Shown here piece by piece: positions 42,609 to 50,914 of a DNA stretch of 64,000 bases; the stretch's first letter is position 1, and each line of letters starts with the position of its first letter. The DNA comes from Thermogemmatispora carboxidivorans (lineage in GTDB: Bacteria > Chloroflexota > Ktedonobacteria > Ktedonobacterales > Ktedonobacteraceae), in the NCBI RefSeq assembly GCF_000702505.1, contig NZ_JNIM01000001.1, positions 3,534,001-3,598,000 on the forward strand, written 5' to 3'. Below the pieces are notes generated by a model, which saw only the letters and a program-made list of their open reading frames with translations, did not search any database and was not told the origin of the DNA. The position numbers were made by a program, and so were the translations under genes.

Positions 42609-43712
42609 TTAGATGAGGATGCGCCCGTCTTTCAGGAAGAGGGTGTCGTCAACCCAGACTTCGCCGCCCTTGCGCAGGTCGCAAATCATGTCCCAGTGCA
42701 GGGCCGAGCGGTTCTGTCCCCCTGCTTCGGGGTAGCTGGCCCCCAGGGCGAGGTGAATGGTGCCGCCGATTTTTTCGTCGAAGAGGATGTTGCGCGTGCT
42801 CCGCTGAATATTCCAGTTGTTGCCAAAGGCAAATTCCCCAGCAATACGCGCTCCGCTGTCGATATCAAGCATGCGCAGCAGATAGTCTTGTCCCTGGCGG
42901 GCGCTGGCTTCGACGACTTTGCCGCCGGCGAAGGCCAGGCGGATGCCTTCGACAAGGCGCCCGTCAACGGTACTGGGCAGGTCGAAGGTGATGGTGCCTT
43001 CGAGGCTGTCTTCGACGGGACTGGTGAAGATTTCGCCGCTGGGGAAGTTGCGCCGCCCGTCGCTGTTGATGAAGCGCCGCCCAACCACGGAAAGGGTCAG
43101 GTCGGTGCCTTCGCTGAGGACACGAATGCGCTCTTTCCCTTCAAGCCAGGCAACGAGACGCTGCTGTTGCTGCGAGAGGTCCCGCCAGCGGGCGGCAGGA
43201 TCAGGATCGTTGAGAAAACAGGCTTCGAAGACGAATTCTTCGAATTCGCTCAGGGAGAGGCCGGCGTCCTGGGCATAGGCTTCGGTGGGATAAAGGGTCA
43301 GGCACCAGCGATAGCTGCCCCCTTGCTCGCGCTGCTGAAGGCGGTTTCTGATGGCTCCCTGGGCTTTGCGCCGTCTGGCCAGGCGGCCTGGGTCGAGAGT
43401 GGTAAGAGCGCTGGTGTTGCTCTCGGCTTCGATTCCCAGGCGAGCGGCAATGCGTTCGGCGAAACCTTCGAGGAGCAAGGGGGTGTTTTGTAGCTGGTCG
43501 TCGTTGCCTTCGCGTAGCAGTAGCTCCTCCAGTCTGTCCAGGTTGAGCAGGGACAGGGGATACGCTCCAGCGCGCAAAAGCTCTCGATAGACGTTCTCGA
43601 TCAGGGGCGCGGCCAGGGGCGTGGATTGGATGGCGACAAGCTGACCTGGCTGCACCTGGAGGCAGTAGTCAACCAGGGTCCGCGCCCAACGGACCAGTCG
43701 AATGTCGTGCAT
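42609..43712 (-). CDS. Aminopeptidase, M29 family
   Basis: Metal-dependent leucyl aminopeptidase of the thermophilic M29 type (AmpS, PepS). The protein (367 residues) shows WLEGKERIRVLSEGTDLTLS, RRNFPSGEIFTSPVEDSLEG with one metal Glu, EFAFGNNWNI, and the C-terminal cluster LALGASYPEAGG...ALHWDMICDLRKGGEVWVDD, containing the His and Asp ligands of the dinuclear site. ATG 43712 has AAAGGA 7 bases upstream, and the longer frame upstream is basic and not family-like. A TGCTATCAT promoter element lies 50 bases before it. M29 enzymes are common in thermophiles. Confidence 0.92.
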   Translation of the reverse strand: MHDIRLVRWARTLVDYCLQVQPGQLVAIQSTPLAAPLIENVYRELLRAGAYPLSLLNLDRLEELLLREGNDDQLQNTPLLLEGFAERIAARLGIEAESNTSALTTLDPGRLARRRKAQGAIRNRLQQREQGGSYRWCLTLYPTEAYAQDAGLSLSEFEEFVFEACFLNDPDPAARWRDLSQQQQRLVAWLEGKERIRVLSEGTDLTLSVVGRRFINSDGRRNFPSGEIFTSPVEDSLEGTITFDLPSTVDGRLVEGIRLAFAGGKVVEASARQGQDYLLRMLDIDSGARIAGEFAFGNNWNIQRSTRNILFDEKIGGTIHLALGASYPEAGGQNRSALHWDMICDLRKGGEVWVDDTLFLKDGRILI

Positions 43713-43762
43713 GTGGCTTTCCTTTCTTCTTTTCCTCGCACACGTCTTGTTTCTGACTGATG

Positions 43763-43771
43763 ATGATAGCA
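43763..43771 (-). promoter_or_regulatory. Extended -10 promoter of the M29 gene
   Basis: Minus strand TGC then TATCAT (43768-43763). Confidence 0.4.
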
Positions 43772-43955
43772 TAAGGTCAGAAGACCAGCCAGCGCAGCCG
43801 AGCGCAATCTCTTGCCGATCCCAGTACTGCCGTTGGAAAGGCTTGGAAGATTACAATGGGGATTCGTCTCTCTTTAAGAGAGGAAGCTGTTTTCTGTCAT
43901 GTCTGGCAACAGTGCTATTGTTGTTCTCAGAGCAGAAAGGAGCGGTAGAAACCAG

Positions 43956-44321
43956 ATGAGCATTGCCATTGTAATTCTTGTGCTTGCCCTGATTTCCCTG
44001 GGACTGGCTGTCATCAGCAGCTTGCTGCAGCGACGGAGGCACGGCCCGGCGGCGTGTGCTGGTGTTGGGCGAGGCAGCACTCTGGAGGAGGAGGCGATCG
44101 AGACAGGGGGTGATCAGCCGGTCAGCGGCAGTGTGCATAGCCACCATCGCCATGCGCCGCATCCAGAGACATCGCTGCCGTCACATTCGTCGGGTTCTCA
44201 CCATAGCGGTCATGCCGGCGGTCACTTCGGCGGTCATGCCGGTGGCCATTTCGGCGGTCATACTGGCGGTCACTTCGGCGGCCATTTCGGTGGGGACGCT
44301 GGTGGTCATCACGGCTTCTGA
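43956..44321 (+). CDS. Single-span membrane protein with Gly/His repeat tail
   Basis: About 121 residues. The N-terminus is a membrane helix (about 4-25, SIAIVILVLALISLGLAVIS), then a basic, small-residue stretch, and a C-terminal tail built of GGHFGGHAGG-type repeats with about 18 His in the last 50 residues. Such tails bind nickel, zinc or copper in known Gly/His-rich proteins, but no metal transporter lies next to it. The ATG used lacks an ideal ribosome site (AAAGGAG 13 bases away); an in-frame ATG 57 bases upstream is possible. The repeat could also be an unstructured spacer. Function unknown. Confidence 0.58.
   Translation: MSIAIVILVLALISLGLAVISSLLQRRRHGPAACAGVGRGSTLEEEAIETGGDQPVSGSVHSHHRHAPHPETSLPSHSSGSHHSGHAGGHFGGHAGGHFGGHTGGHFGGHFGGDAGGHHGF
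44214..44313 (+). repeat. Gly-Gly-His coding repeat
   Basis: Imperfect tandem units of about 12-15 bases (GGCGGTCAC, TTCGGC) encode GGHFGG and GGHAGG. The DNA units are alike enough to vary by slippage. Confidence 0.7.
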
Positions 44322-44463
44322 GTCTGCTCTGGGAAGGGGGAAGCGTTGAGGAACGCTTCCCCCTTGCTCAGGAGGTTCCTTTTTCGCTGATTCTGAATCG
44401 AGCCGAGCTGGTCGCCTTGCAGCCCACAGGAGAGGTTCTGCTGTCGCCACTGCCTGCCTGCCT

Positions 44464-45351
44464 CTAGCGGGGCTTGTGTCCCCAGACCGTCAGCAGTGTG
44501 TAGAGGCCACAAAAGTCTTCCTGCTGCACTTCTGCTGTCGCTTGCTGGGTCAGGTGCCTAAGCTCTTCGCTTGTAGCTACTCCCATTTTGATCAAGAATG
44601 GTTGGATCAGCTCCTGGAGCATCAGCCAGTCTTTGAGCATTGGATAGTAGCCTTCGGTCCCCATCGAACACTCAATGGCGCTGGCCCGCAGCTTCACCTC
44701 GCGAAAGCCGGCCTGGCGCACCAGCCGCGGCAGCACCGGCGTGATCCCAAAGTGGCGCCCGTCTGCCGAGAAGCTCTGGCCCGCCTTCTTGAAGGCCTCC
44801 GTCAGGAGAGCGTTGAAGCGCTCCGCAGCTGGGCTGTTCGTCAGGCCGGACTCGGACTCGGTGAGCCGGATCACCCCACCCGGCTTGAGCAGACGCCGAC
44901 ACTCGGCCAGCAGCTTCGGCCAGGCCCCCGGCAGCATGAAGCCTAACAGCAACCGCCCGTTGACCAGGTCAAAGGTGGCATCGGGGAAGGCCAGCGGCTC
45001 CATGATATTCATCACCTGAAAATGGGCGTTCTGCAGCCCCCGCGACCAGGCCTGCGCTCGCGCATACTCGATCACCGCCTGGCTGATGTCGACCCCGATC
45101 ACTTCCACTTTGGGATAGGCAAAGGCGAGTTCTAAGGCCCAGCCTCCCGGGCCGCAGGCCAGGTCGAGGACGCGCCCCCCTTCGGGCAGCGGCGCCCCTT
45201 CTGGAAACTCCGGCAAGAGACCCCCCATTCCACGGGTCAGCATCTGGTCCTGATGCATCAGACGGGCCAGCTCACCCGCATTCTCCGAATCGATCACATA
45301 GGTGTTCTGGCCCTCTTCTGGCACGCTGTTCTTCTCGGCAGAGTCCATCAT
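44464..45351 (-). CDS. SAM-dependent methyltransferase A (fourth of a tandem array)
   Basis: A class I methyltransferase of 295 residues. Motif I is VLDLACGPGGWALEL at 61-75, the Asp after strand 2 is in VIGVDISQAVIEY, and motif IV-like is FPDATFDLVNGRLL. The first 165 residues are nearly identical to the other copies, with two changes (Ile116 and Glu118 instead of Val and Gln). The last 130 are the most divergent of the three downstream copies: RASAIECSMGTEGYY, a different 240-280 region and an end in GHKPR instead of GYAPQD. The substrate is unknown. Last gene of the run, 21 bases after copy B. Length fits small-molecule methyltransferases of the UbiE type. Confidence 0.9.
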   Translation of the reverse strand: MMDSAEKNSVPEEGQNTYVIDSENAGELARLMHQDQMLTRGMGGLLPEFPEGAPLPEGGRVLDLACGPGGWALELAFAYPKVEVIGVDISQAVIEYARAQAWSRGLQNAHFQVMNIMEPLAFPDATFDLVNGRLLLGFMLPGAWPKLLAECRRLLKPGGVIRLTESESGLTNSPAAERFNALLTEAFKKAGQSFSADGRHFGITPVLPRLVRQAGFREVKLRASAIECSMGTEGYYPMLKDWLMLQELIQPFLIKMGVATSEELRHLTQQATAEVQQEDFCGLYTLLTVWGHKPR

Positions 45352-45372
45352 GCCTCTCTTCCTTGCTCTCCT

Positions 45373-46263
45373 CTAGTCCTGGGGCGCGTATCCCCAGACC
45401 GTCAGCAGCGAGTACAGCCCACAAAACTCCTCTTGCTGCATTTCCGCCAGCGCCTGCTGGCTGAGAAGTCGCAGCTCTTCTTGAGTGGCGATCCCCATCT
45501 TGATCAGAAACGGCTGACCCAGTTCGAGGCCCATCAAATAATCCTTGAAGACGGCATAATGGGCCTCAGTTCCCATTGACCACTCGACGGCGCTGGCCCG
45601 CAGCTTCACCTCGCGAAAGCCGGCCTGGCGCACCAATTTAGGCAGCACCGGGGTAATGCCCACCTGGCGCCCGTCTGCCGAGAAGCTTTGACCCGCCTTC
45701 TTGAGCGCCTCGCAGAACAGCGCATGCAGACGCTCCAAAGCTGGGCTGGTGGACAATGGTAGCTCCGCCTCTGTCAGCCGGATCACCCCGCCGGGCTTGA
45801 GCAGACGCCGACACTCGGCCAGCAGCTTCGGCCAGGCCCCCGGTAGCATGAAGCCTAACAGTAACCGCCCGTTGACCAGGTCAAAGGTGGCATCGGGGAA
45901 GGCCAGCGGCTGCATGACATTCATCACCTGAAAATGGGCGTTCTGCAGCCCCCGCGACCAGGCCTGCGCTCGCGCATACTCGATCACCGCCTGGCTGATG
46001 TCGACCCCGATCACTTCCACTTTGGGATAGGCAAAGGCGAGTTCTAAGGCCCAGCCTCCCGGGCCGCAGGCCAGGTCGAGGACGCGCCCCCCTTCGGGCA
46101 GCGGCGCCCCTTCTGGAAACTCCGGCAAGAGACCCCCCATTCCACGGGTCAGCATCTGGTCCTGATGCATCAGACGGGCCAGCTCACCCGCATTCTCCGA
46201 ATCGATCACGTAGGTGTTCTGGCCCTCTTCTGGCACGCTGTTCTTCTCGGCAGAGTCCATCAT
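45373..46263 (-). CDS. SAM-dependent methyltransferase B
   Basis: Third of four tandem copies, 296 residues, with the same SAM motif LDLACGPGGW. It differs from copy C by one residue (Ala97 instead of Thr) in the first 166, but by about 20 in the rest, mainly 167-183, 200-201 and 250-273. Those stretches would line the substrate pocket in this fold, so a change of substrate is plausible. Ribosome site AAGGAAGAGAGG precedes a double ATG. The 21-base spacer to the next copy is the same as the other downstream spacers. Confidence 0.9.
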   Translation of the reverse strand: MMDSAEKNSVPEEGQNTYVIDSENAGELARLMHQDQMLTRGMGGLLPEFPEGAPLPEGGRVLDLACGPGGWALELAFAYPKVEVIGVDISQAVIEYARAQAWSRGLQNAHFQVMNVMQPLAFPDATFDLVNGRLLLGFMLPGAWPKLLAECRRLLKPGGVIRLTEAELPLSTSPALERLHALFCEALKKAGQSFSADGRQVGITPVLPKLVRQAGFREVKLRASAVEWSMGTEAHYAVFKDYLMGLELGQPFLIKMGIATQEELRLLSQQALAEMQQEEFCGLYSLLTVWGYAPQD

Positions 46264-46284
46264 GCCTCTCTTCCTTGCTCTCCT

Positions 46285-47175
46285 CTAGTCCTGGGGCGCG
46301 TATCCCCAGACCGTCAGCAGCGAGTACAGCCCACAAAACTCCTCTTGCTGCATCTCGGCTACAGCAAGCTGAGCCAGATGTTCTAGCTCCTGGGGGGTGC
46401 CCACCCCCATCTTGATCAGAAATGGCCGAATGAGTTCGAGCCCCATCAAATAATCCTTGAAGACCGGATAATGGGCCTCAGTTCCCATTGACCACTCGAC
46501 GGCGCTGGCCCGCAGCTTCACCTCGCGAAAGCCGGCCTGACGCACCAATTTAGGCAGCACCGGCGTGATCCCAAAGTGGCGCCCGTCTGCCGAGAAGCTC
46601 TGACCCGCCTTCTTGAGCGCCTCACAGCAGAGTGCCTGGAAGCGCTCCAGTGCAGGGCTGGTCGTTAATGCTGGCTCGGCTTCGGTCAGCCGGATCACCC
46701 CACCCGGCTTGAGCAGACGCCGACACTCGGCCAGCAGCTTCGGCCAGGCCCCCGGCAGCATGAAGCCTAACAGTAACCGCCCGTTGACCAGGTCAAAGGT
46801 GGCATCGGGGAAGGCCAGCGGCTGCATGACATTCATCACCTGAAAATGGGCGTTCTGCAGCCCCCGCGACCAGGCCTGCGCTCGCGTATACTCGATCACC
46901 GCCTGGCTGATGTCGACCCCGATCACTTCCACTTTGGGATAAGCGAAGGCGAGTTCTAAGGCCCAGCCTCCCGGGCCGCAGGCCAGGTCGAGGACGCGCC
47001 CCCCTTCGGGCAGCGGTGCCCCTTCTGGAAACTCCGGCAAGAGACCCCCCATTCCACGGGTCAGCATCTGGTCCTGATGCATCAGACGGGCCAGCTCACC
47101 CGCATTCTCCGAATCGATCACGTAGGTGTTCTGGCCCTCTTCTGGCACGCTGTTCTTCTCGGCAGAGTCCATCAT
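46285..47175 (-). CDS. SAM-dependent methyltransferase C
   Basis: Second of four copies, 296 residues. SAM-binding half as in B apart from Thr97. C-terminal half has HFGITPVLPKLV, ELIRPFLIKMGVGTPQELEH and the shared end FCGLYSLLTVWGYAPQD. Between copies the intergenic spacer is constant, so ribosome sites and presumably expression are equal. Function unknown; by context a tailoring enzyme controlled by the BTAD regulator at the head of the run. Confidence 0.9.
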   Translation of the reverse strand: MMDSAEKNSVPEEGQNTYVIDSENAGELARLMHQDQMLTRGMGGLLPEFPEGAPLPEGGRVLDLACGPGGWALELAFAYPKVEVIGVDISQAVIEYTRAQAWSRGLQNAHFQVMNVMQPLAFPDATFDLVNGRLLLGFMLPGAWPKLLAECRRLLKPGGVIRLTEAEPALTTSPALERFQALCCEALKKAGQSFSADGRHFGITPVLPKLVRQAGFREVKLRASAVEWSMGTEAHYPVFKDYLMGLELIRPFLIKMGVGTPQELEHLAQLAVAEMQQEEFCGLYSLLTVWGYAPQD

Positions 47176-47196
47176 GCCTCTCTTCCTTGCTCTCCT

Positions 47197-48087
47197 CTAG
47201 TCCTGGGGCGCGTATCCCCAGACCGTCAGCAGCGAGTACAGCCCACAAAACTCCTCTTGCTGCATCTCGGCTACTGCCTGTTGCTCTAAGCGCTCTACAT
47301 CGCTCTTATCGAGGCTCTCCATCTTCATCACAAAGGGCCTCATAAGTTCTAAGCCCATCAGCCAGTCTTTGAAGACCGGATAATGGGCTTCGGTTCCCAT
47401 CGACCACTCGACGGCGCTGGCTCGCAGTCGCACGTTAGCAAAGCCCGCCTGCCTCACCAATTTAGGCAGCACCGGCGTGAGACCAACATGGCGCCCGTCT
47501 GCTGAGAAGCTCTGGCCCGCCTTCTTAAGAGCATCGCAGAGCAGTGCCTGATAGCGCTCCAGTGCAGGGCTGGTCGTCAACGTCAGCTCAGTTTCCGTCA
47601 GCCGGATCACTCCGCCAGGCTTGAGGAGGCGCCGACACTCGGCCAGCAGCTTCGGCCAGGCCCCCGGCAGCATAAAGCCAAAGAGCAGCCGCCCGTTGAC
47701 CAGGTCAAAGGTGGCATCGGGGAAGGCCAGCGGCTGCATGACGTTCATCACTTGAAAGTGGGCGTTCTCCAGCCCACGCGACCAGGCTTGCGCGTTGGCG
47801 TATTCAATCACTGCCTGGCTGATGTCGACCCCGATCACTTCCACTTTGGGATAGGCGAAGGCCACTTCCAAGGCCCAGCCTCCCGGGCCGCAGGCCAGGT
47901 CGAGGACGCGCCCCCCTGCGGGCAGCGGTGCCCCTTCAGGAAACTCGGGGAAGAGGCCGCCCATGCCCGCGGTGAGGATGCGATCCTGCAGCATCAGGCG
48001 CGCTAACTCACCGGTATTCTCAGAGTCAATCAAGTAGGTGCTGCGGCTACTCTCCAGCTCTTTACGATGCTTCTCTTCAAGAGCCAT
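47197..48087 (-). CDS. SAM-dependent methyltransferase D (first and most diverged copy)
   Basis: First copy of the array, 296 residues from ATG 48087, where GAGGAG lies 7 bases upstream. Its N-terminus differs (MALEEKHRKELESSRS) and it has scattered changes through the SAM half, for example LFPEFPEGAPLPAGG and RLLFGFML, and a different 255-268 segment (ESLDKSDVERLEQQ). It is therefore the likely parent or an older duplicate, whereas A, B and C look recently amplified. It lies 98 bases after the cupin gene, with a GGAACACTGTTCC palindrome in between. Confidence 0.9.
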   Translation of the reverse strand: MALEEKHRKELESSRSTYLIDSENTGELARLMLQDRILTAGMGGLFPEFPEGAPLPAGGRVLDLACGPGGWALEVAFAYPKVEVIGVDISQAVIEYANAQAWSRGLENAHFQVMNVMQPLAFPDATFDLVNGRLLFGFMLPGAWPKLLAECRRLLKPGGVIRLTETELTLTTSPALERYQALLCDALKKAGQSFSADGRHVGLTPVLPKLVRQAGFANVRLRASAVEWSMGTEAHYPVFKDWLMGLELMRPFVMKMESLDKSDVERLEQQAVAEMQQEEFCGLYSLLTVWGYAPQD

Positions 48088-48122
48088 CGCCGTTCTCCTC
48101 TGTTTACTCCCTTCTAGGCAGC

Positions 48123-48135
48123 GGAACACTGTTCC
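48123..48135. promoter_or_regulatory. Palindrome upstream of methyltransferase D
   Basis: GGAACA-C-TGTTCC, perfect 6-bp arms with a one-base centre, 36 bases before the start of copy D and within the cupin-to-array gap. The centre is too small for a good RNA loop, so a protein site is more likely. Confidence 0.4.
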
Positions 48136-48185
48136 ATTAGAATTTGCCTGACAACGATAGTGACGAGTCAGCTCGCGCCATTGCA

Positions 48186-48572
48186 TTACGGCTGATCTAC
48201 TTCGATGCCAAAGCAGAGAAAGCGTAGTGGAAGCGAGCCAGCATTTGTAATCTCATGAGGCAGCAGAGGAGGGACAAGTAGACAGTCTCCCTCTTTCACC
48301 GTGAGTGACTGCTCACCAAGCCTCATCTGGCCTTCCCCTTCCAGTAGATAAAATACCTCTTGCATCGTTTCATGGGCGTGGCTGTGGATCGTCTCGCCGG
48401 GAGCAACCTCCACCTCATTGACAAAACACAGGGTTGAGAGCGCCTCTTCACGGTAAAGAAGGACCCGCTTGAGTGCCCCATGACGGGTTGGCTCCAGCGG
48501 GACAGCCTCTCTCGCCCGTCTGAGAGGCTGCGGGTGTTTTTGAGTGGGCGAGGAATGGTTTTGACCGGTCAT
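48186..48572 (-). CDS. Cupin-domain protein
   Basis: A 128-residue single-domain cupin. Both cupin motifs are complete: G59 then H65-x-H67 and E72 then G79, and G95 with H106 and N110, giving the usual His-His-Glu-His metal site. The first 30 residues are polar and disordered. Small cupins of this kind act as dioxygenases, isomerases or regulators' sensory parts; which one is unknown. It starts 24 bases after the regulator stop and precedes the methyltransferase array on the same strand, so the product may act on the same small molecule or sense it. Confidence 0.88.
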   Translation of the reverse strand: MTGQNHSSPTQKHPQPLRRAREAVPLEPTRHGALKRVLLYREEALSTLCFVNEVEVAPGETIHSHAHETMQEVFYLLEGEGQMRLGEQSLTVKEGDCLLVPPLLPHEITNAGSLPLRFLCFGIEVDQP

Positions 48573-48596
48573 AATTGCTCTCCTCTCACAACGCTC

Positions 48597-50795
48597 TCAG
48601 AGCAACTGATAGCCTGCTGAGTAGGCGATCGTTTTCCCTTCTTGCAAGAGGGAGAGGAAGCCAGCATCGCCGAGCTGCAGGCGTTGCTCAGCTAGCCAGA
48701 TGAGACGCGACAGCTTTCCCAAGAGGGTTGGATAGTGATCCTGAACTACAAGAATCAGGCGCTGGGCCTCCTCGATCGCTGCTGCAGGATCAAGCAGAAT
48801 GAGACATTGAGCACGAGAAACTTGCATAACCAGGGACTCAAAGCCGGGCAGCTCGATACTCAGGCCGTCCCACTCTTGGAAAAGCTGGTATGCGAGACGT
48901 GCAGCTTGCTCCCGGCGAGCTAACGCCAGCGGTTTGTGCAGATGAAAAGCAAGACGCTTGTAGCCTTCCCCCTGCATATAGGTAACCTGATTGAGTGCTT
49001 TGGCTCGTTCACTGCCAGGAAGTGCAAGCACGCTGCTGCGAGCGGCGTCTAGCCGCTGTAACCACAAGTTCTCATCACCACGGGTAGCAGCGAGATGAGC
49101 ATACTCACACAGGAAATGGGTCCAGAGGGGAGACAGCTCTTGCCCCTGAAGCAACTGGAGGCCTTCTTGACACGCCTGCTCAGCCTCTTCAAAACGCCAG
49201 AGCACACGCTGATGCCTCCCACGGCGAGCAAGCAACTGCGCAGCTTGAAGGCGCTCCTTGTCCTTCTTGAGATTGCCAGCACGTAGAAAACGCCCCTCCA
49301 GTTCATTGTAGAAGGCAATGAGCTGTGGAGCACGTTGGTACCAAGAAAGTACATACTCCAGAGCACACGCCATAAGTAACCCAAGGCGTAACTCCCAAGA
49401 GGCCATTGCCGTGTCATCGCGCAGGTCGGGAGCAGCTAGCCAACGCTCATAGAGACTTTGCGTTACAGTCAATACATATTGATGCTCTCCCTGCTGCAAA
49501 AGCTTTTCTAGAGAGTTCAAGAGCAGGTACAAGAGATCCAAATCAAGAGAAGCTTTTGAGAGGGCAACAGGCTGTCTTAGCTCCTTACTAGCCTGGAGAA
49601 GCTCGCTAGTCCCAACCGCTCCGGCCCCAAGGGCCACCACCATGCGCTGCAAGGCACGAAGTAATTCTCGTCGGGCATAGTCGAATGAAGGCATGTCCTG
49701 GCTCTCCTCTCTCACCCCTCGGAGGTGCTGAGATTCAACGCTAGCGGGCGCAGCTGAACAGGAGGATTGCCACGTGGAGGGCCCACCGAGGATAATTCCG
49801 GAGCGACCAGTCGGCAATTCGTCTGATCTCTGGTGTGCCTGGCTGGTCCGCAGCCGAAGATGAGGCCGAAGATGAGGCACTGCCAACCACCGCACCAGAG
49901 GACGCGCGCATAGGTAAGCCACAAGCTCTTCGGTCTGAGGCTCTGGACGGCGACCCGCTCGCCCTAGCGCTTCCTGCAGACGGCCATAAGTTATTTCAAT
50001 TTCTTGATATGCTCCTCTCTCTCCTAATAGTTCCACAAGTAATCTAAAGACATCTTCATTTTCTGGCTGCCTTTCCAGGAGGAGGCGAAGATAGAGTTCA
50101 GCTTGAGCAATTCCCCCTTGATGCAGATAGCAGCGCACGAGTGCCTGAACGCACTGGCTCAGGAGGCCTTCGAGCAGTTCACGCCTTGCTTCCAGCCAGG
50201 GAGCATAGCAACCGGCCAGGAAGACACCCCGTCGCCCGAGCTGAAAGGCCCGTTCCCAACAGACTAAGGCTAAACCTGGCTCTCCGAAACGTTCAAAACG
50301 ACTGGCCTGCTCCATATACCATAAAAATGCATCGACATCCAACCAGACAGTCGGATAGGGAGCTATACGATAGGCCCTGCTTACACCAGCCTGCTCTAAC
50401 CAAAATAATCTATCAGGTTCAACTTCTGGCACTACAGACCTTAATAGACAGCGCAGGCGAGATGCCGTATCATCGAGCCGAGCCGCCGCCTTGCGAGGAG
50501 AATAGTCTCCAAAGAGCCACTCCTGCAGGTCTTCACGTGTGGCTAGCCGCTCCGGCTGGCACAACAAGGCAGCCAACAGCGCAAAAATATGCTGATAGCT
50601 GCTTAGGCTCTTTCTGCGAATCCCCTTCTGCTCTCCCTGAGAGAGGACACGACTGGACCACACCCGCCTAGGAGCCTGCTCCGGCCCTTGCACCGTCAAC
50701 CGACCGAAGGTGCGTAGCACAAGCCAGGACTCCCTCCGCTTCTGTCCTACCGAGTCTCCCCTGGGCTGGACCTCGATGCCGTTCTTCTCTTCCAT
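48597..50795 (-). CDS. BTAD-type (SARP-like) transcriptional regulator with long helical C-terminus
   Basis: A 732-residue regulator. Residues 24-125 form a degenerate OmpR-type winged helix (SWLVLRTFGRLTV...RKAAARLDDTASRLR), and about 150-300 is a bacterial transcriptional activator domain of TPR-like helices (ALVCWERAFQLGRRGVFLAG, QCVQALVRCYLHQGGIAQAE, later QEIEITYGRLQEALG). The remaining 400 residues are helical repeats without a P-loop, so this is not an ATP-binding LuxR/AfsR type. SARP proteins activate biosynthetic clusters in actinobacteria. ATG 50795 has GGAGG upstream and a TGGTATACT promoter. It heads the run with cupin and four methyltransferases. Confidence 0.82.
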   Translation of the reverse strand: MEEKNGIEVQPRGDSVGQKRRESWLVLRTFGRLTVQGPEQAPRRVWSSRVLSQGEQKGIRRKSLSSYQHIFALLAALLCQPERLATREDLQEWLFGDYSPRKAAARLDDTASRLRCLLRSVVPEVEPDRLFWLEQAGVSRAYRIAPYPTVWLDVDAFLWYMEQASRFERFGEPGLALVCWERAFQLGRRGVFLAGCYAPWLEARRELLEGLLSQCVQALVRCYLHQGGIAQAELYLRLLLERQPENEDVFRLLVELLGERGAYQEIEITYGRLQEALGRAGRRPEPQTEELVAYLCARPLVRWLAVPHLRPHLRLRTSQAHQRSDELPTGRSGIILGGPSTWQSSCSAAPASVESQHLRGVREESQDMPSFDYARRELLRALQRMVVALGAGAVGTSELLQASKELRQPVALSKASLDLDLLYLLLNSLEKLLQQGEHQYVLTVTQSLYERWLAAPDLRDDTAMASWELRLGLLMACALEYVLSWYQRAPQLIAFYNELEGRFLRAGNLKKDKERLQAAQLLARRGRHQRVLWRFEEAEQACQEGLQLLQGQELSPLWTHFLCEYAHLAATRGDENLWLQRLDAARSSVLALPGSERAKALNQVTYMQGEGYKRLAFHLHKPLALARREQAARLAYQLFQEWDGLSIELPGFESLVMQVSRAQCLILLDPAAAIEEAQRLILVVQDHYPTLLGKLSRLIWLAEQRLQLGDAGFLSLLQEGKTIAYSAGYQLL

Positions 50796-50905
50796 TCTGC
50801 GAGAGCCCTCCTCCAGGCACCTGGCAGTAAAACTGAACCTGGCCAGCTGTGATTTTCCTCTTCTGAAAAACCTTTTACACAAGAGTATATAAATGCTTTT
50901 TCTAA

Positions 50906-50914
50906 AGTATACCA
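50906..50914 (-). promoter_or_regulatory. Extended -10 promoter of the BTAD regulator run
   Basis: Minus strand TGG then TATACT (50911-50906), in AT-rich DNA 110 bases before the regulator start. Confidence 0.5.

Larger units (their letters stand above)
44464..48087 (-). repeat. Four-copy tandem gene array, exact 912-bp period
   Basis: Start codons at 45351, 46263, 47175 and 48087 are each 912 bases apart. The three copies A-C share long stretches of identical DNA in their 5' half plus the identical spacer ahead of each, while the 3' parts differ. Seen directly; amplification with conversion is inferred. Confidence 0.93.

Noticed and set aside
42534..43493. A 319-codon plus-strand frame
   Set aside because: Shadow of the M29 aminopeptidase gene on the minus strand.
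44464..48087. Assembly duplication as the explanation of the methyltransferase array
   Set aside because: The C-terminal thirds differ in many residues and copy D differs throughout, so at least these are real copies, although A-C still merit long-read confirmation.
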